Made by a program: the position numbers and the translations under genes
Notes under the pieces: model-generated
Database searches by the model: none
The model's input: only the letters and a program-made list of their open reading frames with translations
Told to the model about the DNA's origin: nothing
Assembly: GCA_964036045.1 (NCBI GenBank)
Contig: OZ038380.1
Coordinates: 9,571,913 to 9,635,912, forward strand
Length of the DNA: 64,000 bases
DNA from: Eutreptiella sp. 'Long Island Sound 2002'
Lineage: Eukaryota > Euglenozoa > Euglenophyceae > Eutreptiales > Eutreptiaceae
Direction of reading: 5' to 3'
Shown: positions 53,042-63,681 of the stretch, piece by piece
Layout of the letters: each line of letters begins with the position of its first letter
Numbering within the stretch: the first letter of the stretch is position 1

Positions 53042-53821
53042 GTGGCCTCAATGTGGGGCACAAACTGTGAGTGCAGCATTGCCGCAAAAAACACATGGTG
53101 AGACCCCAGTTTGGTGTGTAATAATGATTTACCACAGTCCAATCATGACTTCTGCACAAAGGATGCATGGCCAAGACCGAGCCAGTTTTGGAGCATTGTG
53201 ACCACAATGAGGGGCACAAACTGTGAGTGCAGCATTGCCGCAAAAAACACATGGTTAGACCCCAGTTTTGTGTGTAATAATGATTTACCACAGTCCAATC
53301 ATGACTTCTGCACAAAGGATGCATGGCCAAGACCGAGCCAGTTTTGGAGCATTGTGACCACAATGAGGGGCACAAACTGTGAGTGCAGCATTGCCGCAAA
53401 AAACACATGGTTAGACCCCAGTTTTGTGTGTAATAATGATTTACCACAGTCCAACCATGACTTCTGCACAAAGGCTGCATGGCCAAGACCGAGCCAGTTT
53501 TGGAGCATTGTGACCACAATGAGGGGCGCAAACTGTGAGTGCAGCATTGCCGCAAAAAACACATGGTTAGACCCCAGTTTTGTGTGTAATAATGATTTAC
53601 CACAGTCCAACCATGACCTCTGCACAAAGGCTGCATGGCCAAGACCGAGCCAGCTTTGGAGCATTGTGGCCACAATGTGGGGCACAAACAGTGAGTGCAG
53701 CATTGCCGCAAAATTCACATGGTTAGACCCCAGTTTTGTGTGCAATAATGATTTACCACAGTCCAACCGTGAGTTCTGCACAAAGGCTGCATGGCCAAGA
53801 CCGAGCCAGTTTTGGGGCACA

Positions 53822-53978
53822 GTGGCCACAATGTGGGGCACAAACTGTGAGTGCAGCATTGCCGCAAAAGGCACGTGCTGAGAAGCCAGTTTTTGTGTGT
53901 AATAATGATTTACCACAGTCCAACCATGACTTCTGCACAAAGGCTGCATGGCCAAGACCGAGCCAGTTTTGGGGCACA
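53822..53978. repeat. 157-bp monomer with T-insertion haplotype, copy 5
   Basis: Same GAGAAGCC plus five-T form as 52,885, exactly 937 bp downstream. It is followed by the same AGTGGCCTCAATG junction. Confidence 0.9.
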
Positions 53979-55694
53979 GTGGCCTCAATGTGGGGCACAA
54001 ACTGTGAGTGCAGCATTGCCGCAAAAAACACATGGTGAGACCCCAGTTTGGTGTGTAATAATGATTTACCACAGTCCAATCATGACTTCTGCACAAAGGC
54101 TGCATGGCCAAGACCGAGCCAGTTTTGGGGCACAGTGGCCACAACGTGGGGCACAAACTGTGAGTGCAGCATTGCCGCAAAAAACATACGGTGAGACCCC
54201 AGTTTGGTGTGTAATAATGATTTACCACAGTCCAACCATGACTTCTGCACAAAGGCTGCATGGCCAAGACCGACCCAGTTTTGGAGCATTGTGACCACAA
54301 TGAGGGGCACAAACAGTGAGTGCAGCATTGCCGCAAAAAACACATGGTGAGACCCCAGTTTTGTGTGTAATAATGATTTACCACAGTCCAATCATGACTT
54401 CTGCACAAAGGCTGCATGGCCAAGACCGAGCCAGTTTTGGGGCACAGTGGCCACAATGTGGGGCACAAACTGTGAGTGCAGCATTGCCGCAAAAAACACA
54501 TGGTGAGACCCCAGTTTGGTGTGTAATAATGATTTACCACAGTCCAACCATGACTTCTGCACAAAGGCTGCATGGCCAAGACCGACCCAGTTTTGGAGCA
54601 TTGTGACCACAATGAGGGGCACAAACAGTGAGTGCAGCATTGCCGCAAAAAACACACGGTGAGGCCCCAGTTTTGTGTGCAATAATGATTTACCACAGTC
54701 CAATCATGACTTCTGCACAAAGGCTGCATGGCCAAGACCGAGCCAGCTTTGGGGCACAGTGGCCACAATGTGGGGCACAAACAGTGAGTGCAGCATTGCC
54801 GCAAAATACACATGGTTAGACCCCAGTTTTGTGTGTAATAATGATTTACCACAGTCCAATCATGACTTCTGCACAAAGGCTGCATGGCCAAGACCGAGCC
54901 AGCTTTGGGGCACAGTGGCCACAATGTGGGGCACAAACAGTGAGTGCAGCATTGCCGCAAAATACACATGGTGAGACCCCAGTTTGGTGTGTAATAATGA
55001 TTTAGCACAGTCCTATCATGACTTCTGCACAAAGGATGCATGGCCAAGACCGAGCCAGTTTTGGAGCATTGTGACCACAATGAGGGGCACAAACTGTGAG
55101 TGCAGCATTGCCGCAAAAAACACATGGTTAGACCCCAGTTTTGTGTGTAATAATGATTTACCACAGTCCAATCATTACTTCTGCACAAAGGATGCATGGC
55201 CAAGACCGAGCCAGTTTTGGAGCATTGTGACCACAATGAGGGGCACAAACTGTGAGTGCAGCATTGCCGCAAAAAACACATGGTTAGACCCCAGTTTTGT
55301 GTGTAATAATGATTTACCACAGTCCAACCATGACTTCTGCACAAAGGCTGCATGGCCAAGACCGAGCCAGTTTTGGAGCATTGTGACCACAATGAGGGGC
55401 GCAAACTGTGAGTGCAGCATTGCCGCAAAAAACACATGGTTAGACCCCAGTTTTGTGTGTAATAATGATTTACCACAGTCCAACCATGACCTCTGCACAA
55501 AGGCTGCATGGCCAAGACCGAGCCAGCTTTGGAGCATTGTGGCCACAATGTGGGGCACAAACAGTGAGTGCAGCATTGCCGCAAAATTCACATGGTTAGA
55601 CCCCAGTTTTGTGTGCAATAATGATTTACCACAGTCCAACCGTGAGTTCTGCACAAAGGCTGCATGGCCAAGACCGAGCCAGTTTTGGGGCACA

Positions 55695-55851
55695 GTGGCC
55701 ACAATGTGGGGCACAAACTGTGAGTGCAGCATTGCCGCAAAAGGCACGTGCTGAGAAGCCAGTTTTTGTGTGTAATAATGATTTACCACAGTCCAACCAT
55801 GACTTCTGCACAAAGGCTGCATGGCCAAGACCGAGCCAGTTTTGGGGCACA
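55695..55851. repeat. 157-bp monomer with T-insertion haplotype, copy 6
   Basis: Same GAGAAGCC plus five-T form, 1,873 bp after the 53,822 copy and followed by the same AGTGGCCTCAATG junction. Confidence 0.9.
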
Positions 55852-56787
55852 GTGGCCTCAATGTGGGGCACAAACTGTGAGTGCAGCATTGCCGCAAAAA
55901 ACACATGGTGAGACCCCAGTTTGGTGTGTAATAATGATTTACCACAGTCCAATCATGACTTCTGCACAAAGGCTGCATGGCCAAGACCGAGCCAGTTTTG
56001 GGGCACAGTGGCCACAACGTGGGGCACAAACTGTGAGTGCAGCATTGCCGCAAAAAACATACGGTGAGACCCCAGTTTGGTGTGTAATAATGATTTACCA
56101 CAGTCCAACCATGACTTCTGCACAAAGGCTGCATGGCCAAGACCGACCCAGTTTTGGAGCATTGTGACCACAATGAGGGGCACAAACAGTGAGTGCAGCA
56201 TTGCCGCAAAAAACACATGGTGAGACCCCAGTTTTGTGTGTAATAATGATTTACCACAGTCCAATCATGACTTCTGCACAAAGGCTGCATGGCCAAGACC
56301 GAGCCAGTTTTGGGGCACAGTGGCCACAATGTGGGGCACAAACTGTGAGTGCAGCATTGCCGCAAAAAACACATGGTGAGACCCCAGTTTGGTGTGTAAT
56401 AATGATTTACCACAGTCCAACCATGACTTCTGCACAAAGGCTGCATGGCCAAGACCGACCCAGTTTTGGAGCATTGTGACCACAATGAGGGGCACAAACA
56501 GTGAGTGCAGCATTGCCGCAAAAAACACACGGTGAGGCCCCAGTTTTGTGTGCAATAATGATTTACCACAGTCCAATCATGACTTCTGCACAAAGGCTGC
56601 ATGGCCAAGACCGAGCCAGCTTTGGGGCACAGTGGCCACAATGTGGGGCACAAACAGTGAGTGCAGCATTGCCGCAAAATACACATGGTTAGACCCCAGT
56701 TTTGTGTGCAATAATGATTTACCACAGTCCAACCGTGACTTCTGCACAAAGGCTGCATGGCCAAGACGGAGCCAGTTTTGGGGCACA

Positions 56788-56944
56788 GTGGCCACAATGT
56801 GGGGCACAAACTGTGAGTGCAGCATTGCCGCAAAAAGCACGTGCTGAGACCCCAGTTTTTGTGTGTAATAATGATTTACCACAGTCCAACCATGACTTCT
56901 GCACAAAGGATGCATGGCCAAGACCGAGCCAGTTTTGGAGCATT
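56788..56944. repeat. 157-bp monomer with T-insertion haplotype, copy 7
   Basis: This copy has the GAGACCCC form of the haplotype, like 11,389, 12,794 and 50,388. It is preceded by CCAACCGTGAC and AAGACGGAGCC and followed by CTGTCAGTGCAGC and CATGGTGTGACC, as in those places. Confidence 0.9.
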
Positions 56945-58029
56945 GTGACCACAATGTGGGGCACAAACTGTCAGTGCAGCATCGCCGCAAAAAACACATG
57001 GTGTGACCCCAGTTTTGTGTGCAATAATGATTTACCACAGTCCAATCATGACTTCTGCACAAAGGCTGCATGGCCAAGACCGAGCCAGTTTTGGAGCATT
57101 GTGACCACAATGTGGGGCACAAAGTGTGAGTGCAGCATTGCCGCAAAAAACACATGGTGAGACCCCAGTTTTGTGTGTAATAATGATTTACCACAGTCCA
57201 ACAATGACTTCTGCACAAAAACTACATGGCCAAGACCGAGCCAGTTTTGGGGCACAGTGGCCACAATGTGGGGCACAAACAGTGAGTGCAGCATTGCCGC
57301 AAAAAACATACGGTGAGGCCCCTGTTTTGTGTGTAATAATGATATACCACAGTCCAATCATGACTTCTGCACAAAGGCTGCATGGCCAAGACCGAGCCAG
57401 TTTTGGGGCATAGTGGCCACAATGTGGGGCACAAACAGTGAGTGCAGCATTGCCGCAAAAAACACATGGTGAGACCCCAGTTTTGTGTGCAATAATGATT
57501 TACCACAGTCCAACCGTGACTTCTGCACAAAGGCTGCATGGCCAAGACCGAGCCAGTTTTGGGGCATAGTGGCCACAATGTGGGGCACAAACTGTGAGTG
57601 CAGCATTGCCGCAAAAAACACATGGTGAGACCCCTGTTTTGTGTGCAATAATGATTTACCACAGTCCAACCATGACTTCTGCACAAAGGCTGCATGGCCA
57701 AGACCGAGCCAGTTTTGGAGCATTGTGACCACAATGAGGGGCACAAACTGTGAGTGCAGCATTGCCGCAAAAAACACATGGTGAGACCCCAGTTTTGTGT
57801 GCAATAATGATTTACCACAGTCCAACCATGACCTCTGCACAAAGGGTGCATGGCCAAGACCGAGCCAGTTTTGGGGCACAGTGGCCACAATGTGGGGCAC
57901 AACTTGTGAGTGCAGCATTGCCGCAAAAACCACATGGTGAGACCCCTGTTTTGTGTGCAAAAATGATTTACCACAGTCCAACCATGACTTCTGCACAAAG
58001 GCTGCATGGCCAAGACCGAGCCAGTTTCG

Positions 58030-61000
58030 GAGCATTGTGACCACAATGAGGGGCACAAACTGTGAGTGCAGCTTTGCCGCAAAAAATACATGGTTAGACC
58101 CCACTTTTGTGTGTAATAATGATTTACCACAGTCCAACCATGACTTCTGCACAAAGGCTGCATGGCCAAGACCGAGCCAGTTTTGAGGCACAGTGGCCAC
58201 AATGTGGGGCACAAACAGTGAGTGCAGCATTGCCGCAAAAAACACATGGTGAGACCCCTGTTTTGTGTGTAATAATGATTTACCACAGTCCAATCATGAC
58301 TTCTGCACAAAGGCTGCATGGCCAAGACCGAGCCAGTTTTGGAGCATTGTGACCACAATGTGGGGCACAAACTGTGAGTGCAGCATTGTCGCAAAAAACA
58401 CATGGTTAGACCCCTGTTTTGTGTGTAATAATGATTTACCACAGTCCAATCATGACTTCTGCACAAAGGCTGCATGGCCAAGACCGAGCCAGTTTTGGAG
58501 CATTGTGACCACAATGTGGGGCACAAACAGTGAGTGCAGCATTGCCGCAAAAAGCACATGGTTAGACCCCAGTTGTGTGTGTAATAATGATTTACCACAG
58601 TCCAACCATGACTTCTGCACAAAGGGTGCATGGCCAAGACCGAGCCAGTTTTGGAGCACAGTGGCCACAATGTGGGGCACAAACTGTGAGTGCAGCATTG
58701 CCGCAAAAAATACATGGTTAGACCCCAGTTTTGTGTGTAATAATGATTTACCACAGTCCAATCATGACTTCTGCACAAAGGCTGCATGGCCAAGACCGAG
58801 CCAGCTTTGGGGCACAGTGGCCACAATGTGGGGCACAAACAGTGAGTGCAGCATTGCCGCAAAAAACACATGGTTAGACCCCAGTTTTGTGTGTAATAAT
58901 GATTTACCACAGTCCAACCATGACTTCTGCACAAAGGCTGCATGGCCAAGACCGAGCCAGTTTTGGAGCATTGTGGCCACAATGTGGGGCACAAACAGTG
59001 AGTGCAGCATTGCCACAAAAAACACATGCTGGGACCCCAGTTTTGTGTGTAATAATGATTTACCACAGTCCAACCATGACTTCCGCACAAAGGCTGCATG
59101 GCCAAGACCGAGCCAGCTTTGGGGCACAGTGGCCACAATGTGGGGCACAAACAGTGAGTGCAGCATTGCCGCAAAAAACACATGGTCAGACCCCAGTTTT
59201 GTGTGCAATAATGATTTACCACAGTCCAACCATGACTTCTGCACAAAGGCTGCATGGCCAAGACCGAGCCAGTTTTGGAGCATTGTGGCCACAATGTGGG
59301 GCACAAACAGTGAGTGCAGCATTGCCACAAAAAACACATGCTGAGACCCCAGTTTTGTGTGTAATAATGATTTACCACAGTCCAACCATGACTTCCGCAC
59401 AAAGGCTGCATGGCCAAGACCGAGCCGGCTTTGGGGCACAGTGGCCACAATGTGGGGCACAAACAGTGAGTGCAGCATTGCCGCAAAAAACACATGGTTA
59501 GACCCCAGTTTTGTGTGCAATAATGATTTACCACAGTCCAACCATGACTTCTGCACAAAGGCTGCATGGCCAAGACCGAGCCAGGTTTGGAGCATTGTGG
59601 CCACAATGTGGGGCACAAACTGTGAGTGCAGCATTGCCGCAAAAAACACACTGTGAGACCCCAGTCTTGTGTGTAATAATGATTTACCACAGTCCAATCA
59701 TGACTTCTGCACAAAAACTGCATGACCAAGACCGAGTTAGCTTTGGGGCACAGTGGCCACAATGTGGGGCACAAACAGTGAGTGCAGCATTGCCGCAAAA
59801 AACACATGGTTAGACCCCAGTTTTGTGTGTAATAATGATTTACCACAGTCCAATCATGACTTCTGCACAAAGGCTGCATGGCCAAGACCGAGCCAGTTTT
59901 GGAGCATTGTGACCACAATGAGGGGCACAAACTGTGAGTGCAGCATTGCCGCAAAAAATACATGGTTAGACCCCAGTTTTGTGTGTAATAATGATTTACC
60001 ACAGTCCAATCATGACTTCTGCACAAAGGATGCATGGCCAAGACCGAGCCAGTTTTGGGGCACAGTGGCCACAATGTGGGGCACAAACAGTGAGTGCAGC
60101 ATTGCCGCAAAAAACACATGGTGAGACCCCTGTTTTGTGTGCAATAATGATTTACCACAGTCCAACCATGACTTCTGCACAAAGGCTGCATGGCCAAGAC
60201 CGAGCCAGTTTTGGAGCATTGTGACCACAATGTGGGGCACAAACTGTGAGTGCAGCATTGCCGCAAAAAACACATGGTTAGACCCCTGTTTTGTGTGTAA
60301 TAATGATTTACCACAGTCCAACCATGACTTCTGCACAAAGGCTGCATGGCCAAGACCGAGCCAGTTTTGGAGCATTGTGACCACAATGTGGGGCACAAAC
60401 AGTGAGTGCAGCATTGCCGCAAAAAGCACACGGTTAGACCCCAGTTGTGTGTGTAATAATGATTTACCACAGTCCAACCATGACTTCTGCACAAAGGGTG
60501 CATGGCCAAGACCGAGCCAGTTTTGGAGCACAGTGGCCACAATGTGGGGCACAAACTGTGAGTGCAGCATTGCCGCAAAAAATACATGGTTAGACCCCAG
60601 TTTTGTGTGCAATAATGATTTACCACAGTCCAACCATGACTTCTGCACAAAGGCTGCATGGCCAAGACCGAGCCAGCTTTGGGGCACAGTGGCCACAATG
60701 TGGGGCACAAACAGTGAGTGCAGCATTGCCGCAAAAAACACATGGTTAGACCCCAGTTTTGTGTGTAATAATGATTTACCACAGTCCAACCATGACTTCT
60801 GCACAAAGGCTGCATGGCCAAGACCGAGCCAGTTTTGGAGCATTGTGGCCACAATGTGGGGCACAAACAGTGAGTGCAGCATTGCCACAAAAAACACATG
60901 CTGGGACCCCAGTTTTGTGTGTAATAATGATTTACCACAGTCCAACCATGACTTCCGCACAAAGGCTGCATGGCCAAGACCGAGCCAGCTTTGGGGCACA

Positions 61001-61370
61001 GTGGCCACAATGTGGGGCACAAACTGTGAGTGCAGCATTGCCGCAAAAAACACATGGTTAGACCCCAGTTTTGTGTGCAATAATGATTTACCACAGTCCA
61101 ACCATGACTTCTGCACAAAGGCTGCATGGCCAAGACCGAGCCAGTTTTGGAGCATTGTGGCCACAATGTGGGGCACAAACAGTGAGTGCAGCATTGCCAC
61201 AAAAAACACATGCTGAGACCCCAGTTTTGTGTGTAATAATGATTTACCACAGTCCAACCATGACTTCCGCACAAAGGCTGCATGGCCAAGACCGAGCCAG
61301 CTTTGGGGCACAGTGGCCACAATGTGGGGCACAAACAGTGAGTGCAGCATTGCCGCAAAAAACACATGGT
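58030..61370. repeat. 12-monomer higher-order repeat (1,872 bp), two copies
   Basis: About 58,030-59,500 matches about 59,900-61,370 at +1,872 bp. Shared ordered variants are AAAAATACATGGTTAG (twice), GACCCCTGTTTTG, CCCAGTTGTGTGTG, AAAGGGTGCATGG, ATTGCCACAAAA with CATGCTGGGACC, GACTTCCGCAC and CAGCTTTGGGGC. Differences include CATGGTCAGACC against CATGGTTAGACC and AAGCACACGG against AAGCACATGG. The second copy also resembles 13.5-14.4 kb at an offset of about 46.6 kb. Confidence 0.83.
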
Positions 61371-61549
61371 TAGACCCCGGTTTTGTGTGTAATAATGATT
61401 TACCACAGTCCAACCATGACTTCTGCACAAAGGCTGCATGCCCAAGACCGAGCCAGTTTTGGAGCATTGTGGCCACACTGTGGGGCACAAACAGTGAGTG
61501 CAGCATTGCCGCAAAAAACACATGGTTAGACCCCAGTTTTGTGTGTAAT

Positions 61550-62655
61550 AATGATTTACCACAGTCCAACCATGACTTCCGCACAAAGGCTGCATGGACA
61601 AGACCGAGCCAGTTTTGGGGCACAGTGGCCACAATGTGGGGCACAAACTGTGAGTGCAGCATTGCCGCAAAAAACACATGGTTAGACCCCAGTTTTGTGT
61701 GCAATAATGATTTACCACAGTCCAACCATGACTTCTGCACAAAGGCTGCATGGCCGGGACCGAGCCAGGTTTGGGGCACAGTGGCCACAATGTGGGGCAC
61801 AAACTGTGAGTGCAGCATTGCCGCAAAAAACACATGGTGTGACCCCAGTTTTGTGTGTAATAATGATTTACCACAGTCCAACCATGACTTCTGCACAAAG
61901 GATGCATGGCCAAGACCGAGCCAGTTTTGGAGCATTGTGACCACAATGTGGGGCACAAACAGTGAGTGCAGCATTGCCACAAAAAACACATGCTGAGACC
62001 CCAGTTTTGTGTGTAATAATGATTTACCACAGTCCAACCATGACTTCCGCACAAAGGCTGCATGGCCAAGACCGAGCCAGCTTTGGGGCACAGTGGCCAC
62101 AATGTGGGGCACAAACAGTGAGTGCAGCATTGCCGCAAAAAACACATGGTTAGACCCCGGTTTTGTGTGTAATAATGATTTACCACAGTCCAACCATGAC
62201 TTCTGCACAAAGGCTGCATGGCCAAGACCGAGCCAGTTTTGGAGCATTGTGGCCACAATGTGGGGCACAAAGTGTGAGTGCAGCATTGCCGCAAAAAACA
62301 CATGGTTAGACCCCAGTTTTGTGTGCAATAATGATTTACCACAGTCCAACCATGACTTCTGCACAAAGGCTGCATGGCCGGGACCGAGCCAGTTTTGGGG
62401 CACAGTGGCCACAATGTGGGGCACAAACTGTGAGTGCAGCATTGCCGCAAAAAACACATGGTGTGACCCCAGTTTTGTGTGTAATAATGATTTACCACAG
62501 TCCAACCATGACTTCTGCACAAAGGATGCATGGCCAAGACCGAGCCAGTTTTGGAGCATTGTGACCACAATGTGGGGCACAAACAGTGAGTGCAGCATTG
62601 CCGCAAAAAGCACGTGGTGAGACCCCAGTTTTGTGTGTAATAATGATTTACCACA
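61550..62655. repeat. Long-range duplicated block, copy 2
   Basis: Matches about 16,620-17,725 with the same ordered variants (CATGGCCGGGACC, CATGGTGTGACC, AAAGGATGCATGG, GCCACAAAAAAC, GACCCCGGTTTTG, GCACGTGGTGAG) at a constant offset of 44,930 bp. Its 3' edge coincides with the switch to type A monomers near 62.65 kb. Confidence 0.8.
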
Positions 62656-63681
62656 GTCCAATCATGACTTCTGCACAAAAACTGCATGGCCAAGACCGAG
62701 CCAGTTTTGGGGCACAGTGGCCACAATGTGGGGCACAAACTGTGAGTGCAGCATTGCCGCAAAAAACATACGGTGAGGCCCCAGTTTTGTGTGTAATAAT
62801 GATTTACCACAGTCCAATCATGACTTCTGCACAAAAACTGCATGGCCAAGACCGAGCCAGTTTTGGGGCATAGTGGCCACAATGTGCGGCACAAACTGTG
62901 AGTGCAGCATTGCCGCAAAAAACATACGGTGAGGCCCCAGTTTTGTGTGTAATAATGATTTACCACAGTCCAACCATGACTTCTGCACAAAAACTGCTTG
63001 GCCAAGACCGACCATGTTTTGGGGCACAGTGGCCACAATGTGGGGCACAAACTGTGAGTGCAGCATTGCCGCAAAAAACACATGGTGAGACCCCAGTTTG
63101 GTGTGTAATAATGATTTACCACAGTCCAACCATGACTTCTGCACAAAGGCTGCATGGCCAAGACCGAGCCAGTTTTGGAGCATTGTGGCCACAATGTGGG
63201 GCACAAACTGTGAGTGCAGCATTGCCGCAAAAAACACACGGTTAGACCCCAGTTTTGTGTGCAATAATGATTTACCACAGTCCAACCATGACTTCTGCAC
63301 AAAGGCTGCATGGCCGGGACCGAGCCAGTTTTGGGGCACAGTGGCCACAATGTGGGGCACAAACTGTGAGTGCAGCATTGCCGCAAAAAACACATGGTGT
63401 GACCCCAGTTTTGTGTGTAATAATGATTTACCACAGTCCAACCATGACTTCTGCACAAAGGATGCATGGCCAAGACCGAGCCAGTTTTGGAGCATTGTGA
63501 CCACAATGTGGGGCACAAACAGTGAGTGCAGCATTGCCGCAAAAAGCACGTGGTGAGACCCCAGTTTTGTGTGTAATAATGATTTACCACAGTCCAATCA
63601 TGACTTCTGCACAAAAACTGCATGGCCAAGACCGAGCCAGTTTTGGGGCACAGTGGCCACAATGTGGGGCACAAACTGTGA
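62310..63681. repeat. 6-monomer offset duplication (936 bp)
   Basis: About 62,310-62,745 matches 63,246-63,681 at +936 bp: CATGGCCGGGACC, CATGGTGTGACC, AAAGGATGCATGG, GCACGTGGTGAG, then a switch to AAAACTG. After this, one place continues with CATACGGTGAGG and the other with CACATGGTGAG. The monomers between the copies include an odd one reading CTGCTTGGCCAAGACCGACCATG near 63.0 kb. Confidence 0.75.

Larger units (their letters stand above)
52400..56695. repeat. Higher-order repeats of 6 and 12 monomers (937 and 1,873 bp)
   Basis: A 12-monomer unit at about 53,110-54,980 is repeated at about 54,983-56,695 (offset 1,873 bp), the second copy lacking its last part. The central block, with GGGCGCAAACTG, GACCTCTGCAC, AAATTCACATGG, CCGTGAGTTCTGC, GAGAAGCCAGTTTTTG and AGTGGCCTCAATG, also occurs once more 937 bp upstream, at 52.5-53.15 kb. 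Each period exceeds a multiple of 156 by one because each unit contains a T-insertion monomer. Small differences such as GATTTAGCACAGTCCTATC near 55.0 kb separate the copies. Confidence 0.83.
49501..62620. repeat. Type B monomer domain
   Basis: AAAGGCTG monomers dominate. Exceptions with AAAACTG or AAAACTACATGG occur near 50.8-51.0, 51.4-51.8, 52.2, 57.2 and 59.7 kb. The variant set repeats that of 11-18 kb: ACAATGAGGGG, AAAGGATGCATGG, GCACGTGCTGAG with five T, ATTGCCACAAAA, CATGCTGAG and CATGGCCGGGACC. Two 12-monomer repeats lie inside it. A block near 50.4-50.95 kb also resembles 56.8-57.35 kb; AAAACTACATGG occurs in both, 6,400 bp apart. Confidence 0.78.
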
